A stretch of 36,197 bases of DNA from NCBI GenBank assembly GCA_041164425.1, contig JBEAPO010000133.1:1-36197 (forward strand), in the 5' to 3' direction. Below the pieces are notes generated by a model. That model searched no databases. It saw only the letters and a list, made by a program, of their open reading frames with translations, and had not been told where the DNA came from. Both the position numbers and the translations under genes were made by a program. Source of the DNA: F1-20-MAGs119 sp041164425. Lineage in GTDB: Bacteria; Actinomycetota; Acidimicrobiia; Acidimicrobiales; Ilumatobacteraceae. Positions 1-7,439 of this stretch are shown piece by piece; positions within the stretch are counted from its first letter, which is position 1, and each line of letters starts with the position of its first letter.

Positions 1-99
1 CGACCGACGCAACTTCACCGTAAGGTCTTCCCACCCCGAAGCGGGCGGCGATGTCGCCGCGCCGGAGGGAGAAGTGGGCGAAGACGAAGGTGCGTTCAT
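1..99 (-). CDS. Unidentified protein, N-terminal 33 codons only (cut by window edge)
   Basis: An open frame starts with ATG at 99 and runs without a stop to base 1. Its ATG overlaps the TGA stop of pimA (ATGA), the usual sign of translational coupling, so I treat it as a real gene. The visible product is rich in Ser, Pro and Ala for about 22 residues and then reads WEDLTVKLRRS, which looks like the start of a folded domain. In mycobacteria the gene after pimA encodes a Nudix-type hydrolase. Position alone makes that a candidate here, but no Nudix box is visible in this fragment, so no function is assigned. Confidence 0.6.
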   Translation of the reverse strand, partial: MNAPSSSPTSPSGAATSPPASGWEDLTVKLRRS

Positions 100-1316
100 G
101 GGCGTTGGGTGCGCCGCACACGGCGCTTGTCGATCATTGACAGCATACGGTTCGCTTGCCGCAGCCGACGAGGATCCCCCACCTTGCGACCAAAACCCGT
201 CGCGTAGCCGTCCCCGGCACCACTGCGTTCCATCTCGAGCGCACGTTCGTACAGTTCGACGTACCGTTGCGCGAGTGTTCGCATCGACGCTGATTCGACT
301 CGACGGTGGCCGGCTTCGACGAGGCGTTGCGACAACCGTGGGTTGGCCATCACCTTCGCCAACGCAGCCGCAAGCGCGCGCTCGTCGCCCGGGTCGACGA
401 GGAGAGCATCGACGTCATGCGTCGCGACGTTCTGGTAGCCGTCGATGTCACTCGCCACGACGGGGGTCCCCGATGCCATTGCCTCGAGCAGCACCACGCC
501 GAACGACTCGCCGTGCAATGAAGGCGCACAGAAGACCGAGGCTTGCGTCATGCGACGAATCTTCTCTGCGTCGGAAACACGACCGAGCCAAGTGATACGT
601 GACTCCGCCGCGTACTTCGCTTTCAGCGCCTCGGTGTCGGGTCCATCGGAGGCGATCCAAAGACGTACGTCAGCGGGAAGGAATGCGAGCGATGCGAGAA
701 GTACATCGAGGCCCTTGCGCGGCTCGTGTCGGCCGACGAAGAAGATCGTCGGTGATTCGGTTTTTTCGATCGACGACGGCTGGTTGTCGATGCCGTAGCG
801 CGAGAGCTCGATGCCGTTGCCCAACAACTCGTACGTGCCAGCGAGATAGCGGCTTGCCAGCATCTCGGCATCCTTCGAAACCGCCACGCGGATGTCGATG
901 CGCGAGGCCAACCACCGAACCGCCTTGTTGAGCATGCGATAGCTCGCCGAGTCACCCGCCGCATGGAACGTCCCAACAGTCGGCGCAAGTCGCAATAAGA
1001 GGGCGGTCATCGTCACGCCCGGCGCCAAGGGCTCGTGGAGGTGGATCACGTCGAAGTCTTCGTCGTTGAGCGCGCGTATCGTGCGCAGCGCGGCCGATGC
1101 ATCGGGAGCGAGAGGTGCGACAGAGCCATTGGCCGCCGTCGGCAAGCTGTTGCCGAGAGGCGTGACGAACGGTTCCGGAGGTGCGCCGTCGCACGGGCCG
1201 AGCACGCGGACCTCGTGGCCCATCGCACGTAGTTCGCGCGCCAGACCAAGTACCTGCATCTGAACCCCACCAGGAATGGTGAGGCTGTAGGGACAGAGCA
1301 TGCCGATGCGCAGCAC
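96..1316 (-). CDS. pimA: PimA-like phosphatidylinositol mannosyltransferase (GT4 glycosyltransferase)
   Basis: This is a 406-residue GT-B glycosyltransferase of family GT4, most like PimA, which transfers mannose from GDP-mannose to phosphatidylinositol at the inner membrane face, the first step of PIM synthesis. The product opens VLRIGMLCPYSL followed by PGGVQ, as in mycobacterial PimA. His118 in GTFHA falls at the number of the known PimA catalytic-region His. A GRHEPRKG phosphate-binding loop (about 195-202) and an ESFGVVLLE motif (Glu270, Glu278) give the GT4 E-x7-E pair. The frame continues upstream to 1739, but that part lies antisense to the luciferase-like gene and has no family resemblance. 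I chose the GTG at 1316, six bases after a TACGGT hexamer. An ATG at 1301 is an alternative. Synteny with pgsA and the PatA-like gene supports the PIM role over a generic GT4. Confidence 0.87.
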   Translation of the reverse strand: MLRIGMLCPYSLTIPGGVQMQVLGLARELRAMGHEVRVLGPCDGAPPEPFVTPLGNSLPTAANGSVAPLAPDASAALRTIRALNDEDFDVIHLHEPLAPGVTMTALLLRLAPTVGTFHAAGDSASYRMLNKAVRWLASRIDIRVAVSKDAEMLASRYLAGTYELLGNGIELSRYGIDNQPSSIEKTESPTIFFVGRHEPRKGLDVLLASLAFLPADVRLWIASDGPDTEALKAKYAAESRITWLGRVSDAEKIRRMTQASVFCAPSLHGESFGVVLLEAMASGTPVVASDIDGYQNVATHDVDALLVDPGDERALAAALAKVMANPRLSQRLVEAGHRRVESASMRTLAQRYVELYERALEMERSGAGDGYATGFGRKVGDPRRLRQANRMLSMIDKRRVRRTQRP

Positions 1317-1322
1317 GCCCCA

Positions 1323-1328
1323 ACCGTA
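1323..1328 (-). promoter_or_regulatory. Probable leaderless promoter -10 of pimA
   Basis: Minus-strand TACGGT followed by six bases and then the GTG start at 1316. A -10 ending 6-7 bases before the start codon would put transcription initiation on the start codon itself. No recognisable -35 is seen. The facing gene has a mirror-image arrangement 12 bases away. Confidence 0.5.
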
Positions 1329-1340
1329 GCGACCATCGGG

Positions 1341-1346
1341 TACCGT
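1341..1346 (+). promoter_or_regulatory. Probable leaderless promoter -10 of the luciferase-like gene
   Basis: TACCGT followed by six bases and the ATG at 1353. Together with the pimA hexamer this makes two back-to-back promoters inside a 36-base intergenic gap. Neither gene has room for a Shine-Dalgarno leader downstream of its hexamer. Confidence 0.5.
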
Positions 1347-1352
1347 GCGACG

Positions 1353-2267
1353 ATGAGCAAAGCAAAAGGCGACAACCTTCCTGCCGTCTCGGTCGTGGCG
1401 ACACCAACCAAACGGAGCGCGATTCTCGAACTCGCCGCGCGACTCGATGAAATGGGCTTTCCCGCACTCGCGTGCCCCAGCCTGGGTGGAACTCTGGGCT
1501 TGTGCACTTCCCTCGCCCACGAAACGCGCAATATCCGCTACTTCACGTCGATCCAGCCGATCTACTACAACCACCCCGTCGAGGCCGCGAACACCGCGGC
1601 CCACATCCATGAAGTGTCGGGCGGACGCTTTGGCTTCGGCATCGGCGTTAGCCACGGACCCGTGGTCTCCAGGCTCGGCGTCCAAGCCGGCAAGCCCCTT
1701 TCCGACATTCGCAACTACGTCGACGCAATGCACAAACAAGAGCAGTTCTCCGGACAGTTGCCGCCCATTTACCTCGCGACAATGCGCGACCGCATGTTGT
1801 CGCTCGCGGCTGAGATCGGTGACGGCGCGATCTGGGCCAACGCCTCACTCAGTCATGCCCCGACTCAACTCGCCCGCCACGCGGGTGAATTCCGCGGCGG
1901 GTTCATGCTCACCAACATGATTCCGACCGTCATCGACGATGACGTCGAGGCTGCACGCGCGGTGAACCGCAAGACGATGCGCGGCTATGTCGTTCTTCCG
2001 AACTACCGGAACTACTGGCGCGAAGCCGGTTACGCCGAAGAAATGGACGCCGTCGAGAACCTGATCGCCGAAGGACGACGCGATGACCTTCCATCGGCGA
2101 TGAGCAACAGGTGGCTCGATGACTGCACGCTCAGCGGTTCGGTCGATCGCGTTCGCGAAGGTCTTGCCGCATGGCAGGCGACGGGCATCACACCGGTTGC
2201 CGTCATGTCATCGACGTCGGGCGGACAGGTACACGCGATCAGACAACTGATCGACGCCTACTCCTGA
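1353..2267 (+). CDS. LLM-class (luciferase-like) oxidoreductase, probably F420-dependent
   Basis: The 304-residue product belongs to the bacterial luciferase-like TIM-barrel family, which in actinobacteria mostly uses coenzyme F420. Typical features are an N-terminal strand-helix unit ending near EMGFPALACPS, the segment YNHPVEAANTAA, and the family signature GGRFGFGIGVSHGPV (about residues 89-103). The substrate cannot be told from sequence. F420 rather than FMN is inferred from the actinobacterial setting and from npdG at 9428-10111. It is the only plus-strand gene inside the PIM block, lying between pimA and cadI and divergent from pimA with a 36-base gap. It converges with cadI across 34 bases in which I see no clear terminator. 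The start is fixed by a TACCGT hexamer six bases upstream. Confidence 0.83.
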   Translation: MSKAKGDNLPAVSVVATPTKRSAILELAARLDEMGFPALACPSLGGTLGLCTSLAHETRNIRYFTSIQPIYYNHPVEAANTAAHIHEVSGGRFGFGIGVSHGPVVSRLGVQAGKPLSDIRNYVDAMHKQEQFSGQLPPIYLATMRDRMLSLAAEIGDGAIWANASLSHAPTQLARHAGEFRGGFMLTNMIPTVIDDDVEAARAVNRKTMRGYVVLPNYRNYWREAGYAEEMDAVENLIAEGRRDDLPSAMSNRWLDDCTLSGSVDRVREGLAAWQATGITPVAVMSSTSGGQVHAIRQLIDAYS

Positions 2268-2301
2268 TCGAGCAAAAACCAGAAACAGTCGACGAACGGC
2301 C

Positions 2302-2772
2302 TCAGCAGCAGTTGCCATCGACGCCGCACGAGTCGCCTTCCAAGGCGACAACGTCGATCAGCCGCCGTGGAGTAACTGTCGAGCGTGGAGACATCGTGGT
2401 GCCGACATCGGAGACGTCGTCAGTGACGGTGTATACCTCCCAAGAGATCTCAGGACCATGAACCCACACCTTGTCCTGCAGTGCGTAACAACAGCTCGTT
2501 GTCTCTTGGAGAGTCGTCGCTAAACCGTTGGTTTGCGCCGATTCGGCAGCAGCCACGACTTCTTCGGTTGACGAGACCTCGACACCGATGTGATTGAGGG
2601 ATCCCGGCTCGCCTCCGTTGGCGATGAGGACCAACTTGAGCGGCGGCTCTGTCACCACGAAATTCGCATAGTCGTCGCGGACTTTGTGCGGCTCGACACC
2701 GAACAACTTCGTATAAAAGGCGATGGCCGTTGGGAGGTCACCGACATTCAGAGCCACTTGCACGCGGGACAT
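2302..2772 (-). CDS. cadI: CadI/ArsI-family vicinal oxygen chelate protein
   Basis: This 156-residue VOC-fold protein closely resembles mycobacterial CadI (cadmium-inducible) and the ArsI C-As lyases, which cleave trivalent organoarsenicals using Fe(II). The opening MSRVQVALNV and the block PPLKLVLI are family hallmarks. The expected metal ligands are present as Gln5, His61 and Glu112, with the adjacent thiol pair Cys94-Cys95 that binds arsenic in ArsI. Three further cysteines sit at the extreme C-terminus (Cys149, Cys155, Cys156), as in CadI. Whether it acts on arsenicals or only binds metal cannot be decided. It follows the PatA-like gene by nine bases but has its own probable leaderless promoter. 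No ArsR-type operator is obvious. Confidence 0.83.
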   Translation of the reverse strand: MSRVQVALNVGDLPTAIAFYTKLFGVEPHKVRDDYANFVVTEPPLKLVLIANGGEPGSLNHIGVEVSSTEEVVAAAESAQTNGLATTLQETTSCCYALQDKVWVHGPEISWEVYTVTDDVSDVGTTMSPRSTVTPRRLIDVVALEGDSCGVDGNCC

Positions 2773-2778
2773 ACCGAA

Positions 2779-2784
2779 AGCCTA
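2779..2784 (-). promoter_or_regulatory. Probable leaderless -10 of cadI, overlapping the upstream stop codon
   Basis: Minus-strand TAGGCT, whose first three bases are the TAG stop of the PatA-like gene, is followed by six bases and the ATG of cadI at 2772. Confidence 0.45.
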
Positions 2785-3711
2785 AGACCGCGCAGCGCGC
2801 ATTTCTGCGTAGCCGGGGTCGCTCGGCCAGTTCGGCTGGAACATGTGCCACTGTTCTGGCGCGCGGCGGATGAGTGACTCGAGTTCGTTGGCGAGTTTCT
2901 GGGTGCCGGCGGCAACGTCGTCACGCAAACGCCCCGTGCGGGTGAGATCGAGGGGCGGTCGCACTATCGCATGGTGACCGTTGTATCGATCGGTGAAGTA
3001 GACCGCTGCGGTGATGAGCGGTGCGCCCGATCTGATGGCGAGCGTGACGGGTCCGCCGGGCAATGTCGTCGTTTCACCGAAGAACTCGACTGGCAATCCG
3101 TCGCCCTTCAGGTCGCGGTCGCAGAGCAGGCACACGATGTGGTTGTCGCGCAACGCGGAGAGAATGTCGGCCGCGACGCCTTCGCCGAGGGGCACGACGT
3201 TCATCCCAAGATTCGTGCGCAGGTTCGTGAACCATTCGAAAAGTTCGGGTGGCTGCAACGGTTCGACGACGACGGTTGCTTTGTACTTCTGGTCGGCAAG
3301 CCAACGCCCTGCCCACTCCCATCCACCGAGGTGAGGTAAAGCAAGAATGACACCCTTTCCCCTGCCGAGTCCCTCGATCACTCCCTCGAAACCATCGAGC
3401 GTGAAGGAGTTGTCGACCACCTCGCGGGGCAAGCCGGGGAGACGAAAACTCTCGACGTAGTAGCGCGCGTAACTATCGAAGGCACCCTGGACGGCGGCGC
3501 GCAGTTGACGCTTGTCGTAGTCGGGGCGCACGCGCCGAATGTGGCGTTCGATGATGCTGCGGCGTGACTGCAACGACGCGGACGCGGTGTACCCGATCAA
3601 CCTCGCGCTGGCGTACGCGAGCGGCCCCGGAGTCAACTGCGCGAAGAGACTGGCCATCTTGTAGGCACCGACGGTGAACGTGTCGGTGGCGGACTCGCGC
3701 AGTGTGGCCAT
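2782..3711 (-). CDS. PatA-like phosphatidylinositol mannoside acyltransferase (LpxL/HtrB family)
   Basis: The 309-residue product is an LpxL/HtrB-type lysophospholipid acyltransferase. In mycobacteria the homologue at this locus (PatA) acylates the 6-position of mannose in PIM1/PIM2 at the cytoplasmic face of the membrane. The catalytic H-x4-E motif is His127 to Glu132 in PHLGGWE. It is followed by a CDRD segment (197-200) and the block PVEFFGE, and the protein ends with the family-typical HMFQPNWPSD. The gene lies 12 bases downstream of pgsA. No Shine-Dalgarno is visible before the ATG, so it may rely on readthrough from pgsA. The PIM assignment comes from synteny with pgsA and pimA; by sequence alone it could acylate another glycolipid. 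Confidence 0.83.
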   Translation of the reverse strand: MATLRESATDTFTVGAYKMASLFAQLTPGPLAYASARLIGYTASASLQSRRSIIERHIRRVRPDYDKRQLRAAVQGAFDSYARYYVESFRLPGLPREVVDNSFTLDGFEGVIEGLGRGKGVILALPHLGGWEWAGRWLADQKYKATVVVEPLQPPELFEWFTNLRTNLGMNVVPLGEGVAADILSALRDNHIVCLLCDRDLKGDGLPVEFFGETTTLPGGPVTLAIRSGAPLITAAVYFTDRYNGHHAIVRPPLDLTRTGRLRDDVAAGTQKLANELESLIRRAPEQWHMFQPNWPSDPGYAEMRAARS

Positions 3712-3723
3712 CTTTTTGGAGGA

Positions 3724-4407
3724 TCAGCGCGCGCGACGACGCGCAGAGGCGCGACGCTGCAAACGGGCGGCTTTGCGCGAGGCCCGGCGGAGTTGACGCT
3801 GCTCGATGCGCACCTCTGCGATCGGCGCTACCGCGGCCTGCTTCCACACCTTGAAGAACCGCTGGATGGCGGTGATCGACGTGAGCACGAGCATCACCCA
3901 CAGAATGGGAACCAACGCCGAGTCGAACAACAGGCCGATACAGAGGAGGATGATCCGCTCGGCGCGCTCCATCAATCCGCCCTTGGCCTGGAGACCCAGC
4001 GACTCGGCCTTGGCGCGTTCGTAGCTGATAGTCGACGAGACACCCATGACGGCCATCGGCAGTATGGCGATGTGGCCACCGTCGCGGGACACGAGGAACC
4101 ACGCGATGCCGCCGAGCAGGAAACCATCGGTCACACGGTCGATGACCGAGTCGAAGAAAGCACCCCGCTGGCTGGACAGATTGCCCGCCTTGGCAACGGC
4201 GCCATCGAGGAGGTCGGGAAGCGCGGCGAGGATGACGAGTAACAGACCCACGCGCAGCGCACCCATACCGACGGCGACTGCCGCAGCAACGGCGAGGAGA
4301 AGGCCGACGACGGTCAGCACATCGGGGGTGACCCCTGCGCGTCGGAGCGACTCTCCCATCGGACGCACGGCGCGCTCGACCTGCGTCTTCCAGTTTCCGT
4401 CGAACAT
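3724..4407 (-). CDS. pgsA: CDP-alcohol phosphatidyltransferase, probable phosphatidylinositol(-phosphate) synthase
   Basis: A 227-residue polytopic enzyme of the CDP-alcohol phosphotransferase family. At this locus the mycobacterial counterpart (PgsA1) makes phosphatidylinositol phosphate from CDP-diacylglycerol and inositol phosphate. The active-site signature is present as PDLLDGAVAK, then RGAFFDSVIDR, giving the four metal-binding aspartates. The usual DGxxAR arginine is replaced by lysine (DGAVAK). About six hydrophobic segments follow an N-terminal amphipathic start, and the C-terminal 30 residues are very rich in Arg. The frame extends to 4494, but that overlaps the upstream gene. I chose ATG 4407 because a TACCCT hexamer lies seven bases before it. 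It is followed by the PatA-like gene and pimA, consistent with PIM synthesis. Confidence 0.83.
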   Translation of the reverse strand: MFDGNWKTQVERAVRPMGESLRRAGVTPDVLTVVGLLLAVAAAVAVGMGALRVGLLLVILAALPDLLDGAVAKAGNLSSQRGAFFDSVIDRVTDGFLLGGIAWFLVSRDGGHIAILPMAVMGVSSTISYERAKAESLGLQAKGGLMERAERIILLCIGLLFDSALVPILWVMLVLTSITAIQRFFKVWKQAAVAPIAEVRIEQRQLRRASRKAARLQRRASARRRAR

Positions 4408-4414
4408 GTTCTGA

Positions 4415-4420
4415 AGGGTA
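4415..4420 (-). promoter_or_regulatory. Probable leaderless promoter -10 of pgsA
   Basis: Minus-strand TACCCT, seven bases, then ATG at 4407. It lies in the 25-base gap after the upstream membrane-protein gene. Confidence 0.45.
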
Positions 4421-4432
4421 ATGCCCCACGAC

Positions 4433-4936
4433 TCAGTCGACGGGTTTTGTCCCGTCGGGATTCGACTCGGTGAGCTTTTCCAGAACCGAGCCATTCACGG
4501 CATCGACCAGTACCAAACCGCGCCGCAAAGGCGGCTCTTCAGCGCTGTAGCAAAAAACACGCCACGTTGGCCTACTGCGCAACCCGTGCCATACCTGTTG
4601 CGCCGACGCGTGACCGACCGCGAACCCGACCGCACGCGTTGCAACTACGAGGGCCTGCTTTTCATCGACCGCCATGCGCCAGCCCGAGGTGATGCTGAAC
4701 ACGCCGACAACCGCGAGAAGAATTGCGGCCGCGATCCAACCGCCGTTGACGACCGGCGAGTCGGCGCCACCCGCGACTCTGACCAGCACACACAGAGCTG
4801 CGAGCACGAGATAGATGACTCCGGGAATTCGGCGACGACTGTTGTCGGGAAATTCGTAAGCGCCGCTGAACGCGGTGATGTTCAGGTCGTCGGGAAGAGC
4901 GTCGCGGATGTCGTCGCCGTGATCGGGGGTGGCCAC
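4433..4936 (-). CDS. Small membrane protein of unknown function, inside the PIM locus
   Basis: I do not recognise a family. The 167-residue product has an acidic N-terminus of about 38 residues, then two hydrophobic segments (about residues 39-55 and 65-83) joined by a short loop, and a cytoplasm-like C-terminal domain of about 80 residues with a WRVFCYSAEEPP patch. It sits between the HIT gene and pgsA, where mycobacteria have no gene. A role in the envelope or phosphoinositide pathway is possible but rests on position only. Two GTG starts compete: 4942 abuts the hexamer TAGGGT directly, while 4936 lies exactly six bases after it. I prefer 4936. Confidence 0.7.
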   Translation of the reverse strand: MATPDHGDDIRDALPDDLNITAFSGAYEFPDNSRRRIPGVIYLVLAALCVLVRVAGGADSPVVNGGWIAAAILLAVVGVFSITSGWRMAVDEKQALVVATRAVGFAVGHASAQQVWHGLRSRPTWRVFCYSAEEPPLRRGLVLVDAVNGSVLEKLTESNPDGTKPVD

Positions 4937-4942
4937 GTCCAC

Positions 4943-4948
4943 ACCCTA
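4943..4948 (-). promoter_or_regulatory. Probable leaderless -10 built on the HIT gene's stop codon
   Basis: Minus-strand TAGGGT begins with the TAG stop of the HIT gene. Six bases later is the GTG at 4936 of the membrane-protein gene. Confidence 0.42.
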
Positions 4949-5461
4949 GAGGCGGTTCCAGGCAGCGCGAAGTTTTGCCGCCGAATCGACGAGTGATTCC
5001 GGCAACGTACGCGTGTTGGCGACCGCCGTCATGAAGTTTGCGTCGCCCACCCAGCGCGGAACGACATGCACGTGCAGATGCTCGGAGATGCTTCCACCCG
5101 CCGGTGGGCCAAGGTTGATGCCCACGTTGACGCCCTGTGGCGCATAAGCGGTCTTCAGCGCTTGCACCGCGCGCGTGACGAGCGACCACAACTCGGCCGC
5201 CTCGTCCCGAGAGAGTTCCTCGAGGTTCGGAACTTCTCGGTACGGCAACACCAACATGTGACCCGATGCGTACGGGTAAGCATTCAGGATCACGAAACAG
5301 GTCTCGCCACGGTGAACGATGTGCGCCTCGATGTCGGACAGACCGCTTTTCAGGATCCGCGTGAAGACTGACCCTCCGCTCGCAGGAAGCGGTTCGCCCG
5401 CGGTCTCACCCCAACGCTGCACGTAGGCGGCGCGCCACCCGTTCCAGAGGTGGTCAAGCAT
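4946..5461 (-). CDS. HIT-domain hydrolase/phosphorylase (Rv2613c-like Ap4A phosphorylase)
   Basis: The 171-residue protein carries the histidine triad HLHVHVVPRW (His128, His130, His132), with His130 the expected nucleophile acting on nucleotide phosphates. Upstream lie the strand FVILNAYPYASGHMLVLP and the segment GVNVGINLGPPAGGS, both typical of the branch containing the mycobacterial Ap4A phosphorylase Rv2613c, which is likewise next to thrS. The start ATG at 5461 overlaps the last eight bases of thrS, implying coupled translation. Diadenosine tetraphosphate is a by-product of aminoacyl-tRNA synthetases, so pairing with thrS makes biochemical sense. Substrate assignment is inferred from homology and context. 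Confidence 0.86.
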   Translation of the reverse strand: MLDHLWNGWRAAYVQRWGETAGEPLPASGGSVFTRILKSGLSDIEAHIVHRGETCFVILNAYPYASGHMLVLPYREVPNLEELSRDEAAELWSLVTRAVQALKTAYAPQGVNVGINLGPPAGGSISEHLHVHVVPRWVGDANFMTAVANTRTLPESLVDSAAKLRAAWNRL

Positions 5462-7427
5462 CGACGTCGTCCGAGTTGACGTCGGCGGCGACCCGCGCCA
5501 CGAAGTCATCGACACGAACGTCGCGCTCGACTTCGCCACCACGCGGATTGACTCCGACCGTCGAATTCGCAACATCGTCGTCACCGACCACGAGGACGTA
5601 GGGAATCTTCTCCATCTTCGCGTTACGGATGCGCTTTCCGAGCTGGTCGTCGGCGTGGACGACGTCAACACGGAAGCCCTCGCGCTGCAGACGCGCGACG
5701 ACACCGGATGCATACTCTTCGTGGGCCGAAGCAACGGGCAAGAGTCGAACCTGGACGGGCGCCAACCATGTCGGAAGCGCACCCGCGTAGTGCTCGAGTA
5801 GGACGCCAAAGAAACGTTCCACCGAACCGAACAGCGCGCGATGCAACATGATCGGGCGGTGGCGCTGCGAGTCGGCACCCACGTACTCGAGATCGAAACG
5901 CTGCGGCAGGTTGAAGTCGCACTGGATGGTCGACAACTGCCACTTGCGTCCGATCGCGTCGCGCACGTCGATGTCGATCTTCGGGCCGTAGAAGGCCGCG
6001 TCACCTTCCTTCACCTTGTATTCGAGGCCGTACTTCTCGAGCGCTGCTCGCAACGCGTCGGTGGCCTTGTCCCAGATTGCATCGTCGCCGACGTACTTTG
6101 CCGGGTCCTTCGTGCTGAGATTCGCGGTGAAATCCTTGAAGCCGAATCGGCGCAGCACGCTCATGACGAAGTCGAGGAGCGAGGCGATTTCGTCCTGCAG
6201 TTGATCCTCGGTGCAGTAGATGTGGCTGTCGTCCTGCGTGAAGCCGCGGATGCGCATGAGGCCGTGCAACGTGCCAGCGCGTTCGTACCGGTACACCGTG
6301 CCGAGTTCGAAGAGACGCATCGGCAGTTCGCGGTAACTGCGACCTCTGCCCGCGAAGATCAGGCAATGCATCGGGCAGTTCATCGGCTTCGGGTAGTAGA
6401 CGCCGTTGTCCATCTCCATCGGCGGGTACATCCCGTCGCGGTAGAAGTCGAGGTGTCCGGAGGTCTGGAAGAGGTTTGCATTCGCCAGGTGCGGCGTGAA
6501 GACGAACTGGTAACCGCCGTTCTGGTGACGGTCACGGCTGTAGTCCTCCATCAGTTTTCGCACGATCGCACCCTTCGGGTGCCAAACGGCGAGCCCCCCA
6601 CCCAATTCGGAGGGGAACGACAGCAGGTCTTGTTCGACCGCAAGGCGCCGATGGTCGCGCTTTTCGGCTTCGGCAAGGCGATGCAGGTGCTCGTCGAGTG
6701 CCGCCTTCGACTCCCACGCGGTTCCGTAGATGCGCTGGAGCATCGGGCCCTTTTCCGACGACCGCCAGTGGGCGCCGGCAACCTTCATGAGGGCGAAGTG
6801 GCCGAGCCTGCCGGTGGACGGCACGTGAGGTCCGCGACAAAGGTCGACGAACGATTCGGTGTTGCGGTAGACGCTGATGGTCTCGCCACCACCAACTTCG
6901 CCGGCGTCGGCACCGTCGGCTGCGCCCGATGTGACACGCTCGATGATCTCGCACTTGTAGGGCTGGTCGGCAAACAACCGAAGCGCCTCGTCGACGCCGA
7001 CCTCGGAACGAACGAATGGCTGGTCGGCCTTCACGATCTCGCTCATCTTGTCGGTGATCGACGCGAGGTCGGTTTCCGAGAACGTCCGGCCGCCGGGAAG
7101 GTCGAAGTCGTAGTAGAAGCCATCCTCGATGGCCGGTCCGATCGAGAACTTCGCGCCGGGGAACAACTGGGTCACAGCCTGAGCCAGCACGTGGGCCGTC
7201 GAGTGCCGCAGCACGTGGCGACCCGCATCGCTGTCTGCGGTGATGATCGCAACGGTCGCGCCTTCCGGCAGCGGCGCATCCAAGTCAGCCTCGGATCCGT
7301 CGACAACCGCCGCGAGGGCAGCTTTCGCGAGTCGCGATCCGATGGATGCGGCGAGATCGGCGGCGGTCGAACCCGACGCCAATTCGCGAGCGGAACCGTC
7401 GGGGAGTTTGACCGTCAGCGTTGACAT
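5454..7427 (-). CDS. thrS: Threonyl-tRNA synthetase
   Basis: A full-length 657-residue class II synthetase that charges tRNA-Thr in the cytoplasm. An N-terminal TGS domain (about 1-62) is followed by the editing domain with HSTAH (His75, His79) and CRGPH (Cys197, His201), so proofreading of Ser-tRNA-Thr should be intact. The catalytic core shows class II motif 2 (YRYERAGTLHGLMRIRGF), zinc ligands Cys351 and His402 with a third His in the PIMLHRALFGSVERF motif 3 region, and a C-terminal anticodon-binding domain. It lies 12 bases after plsC. A TAGACT hexamer formed on the plsC stop codon is nine bases before the ATG, and no Shine-Dalgarno is seen. I see no T-box leader and there is no room for one. 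Confidence 0.96.
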   Translation of the reverse strand: MSTLTVKLPDGSARELASGSTAADLAASIGSRLAKAALAAVVDGSEADLDAPLPEGATVAIITADSDAGRHVLRHSTAHVLAQAVTQLFPGAKFSIGPAIEDGFYYDFDLPGGRTFSETDLASITDKMSEIVKADQPFVRSEVGVDEALRLFADQPYKCEIIERVTSGAADGADAGEVGGGETISVYRNTESFVDLCRGPHVPSTGRLGHFALMKVAGAHWRSSEKGPMLQRIYGTAWESKAALDEHLHRLAEAEKRDHRRLAVEQDLLSFPSELGGGLAVWHPKGAIVRKLMEDYSRDRHQNGGYQFVFTPHLANANLFQTSGHLDFYRDGMYPPMEMDNGVYYPKPMNCPMHCLIFAGRGRSYRELPMRLFELGTVYRYERAGTLHGLMRIRGFTQDDSHIYCTEDQLQDEIASLLDFVMSVLRRFGFKDFTANLSTKDPAKYVGDDAIWDKATDALRAALEKYGLEYKVKEGDAAFYGPKIDIDVRDAIGRKWQLSTIQCDFNLPQRFDLEYVGADSQRHRPIMLHRALFGSVERFFGVLLEHYAGALPTWLAPVQVRLLPVASAHEEYASGVVARLQREGFRVDVVHADDQLGKRIRNAKMEKIPYVLVVGDDDVANSTVGVNPRGGEVERDVRVDDFVARVAADVNSDDVDA

Positions 7428-7439
7428 AGCGGTGGAAGT

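Noticed and set aside
1317..1739. N-terminal extension of the pimA frame by 141 codons
   Set aside because: It lies antisense to the luciferase-like gene and PimA proteins start at the LRIGMLCPYS segment.
4408..4494. Longer pgsA starting at 4494
   Set aside because: It would overlap the upstream gene by about 60 bases, and the TACCCT-N7-ATG pattern favours 4407.
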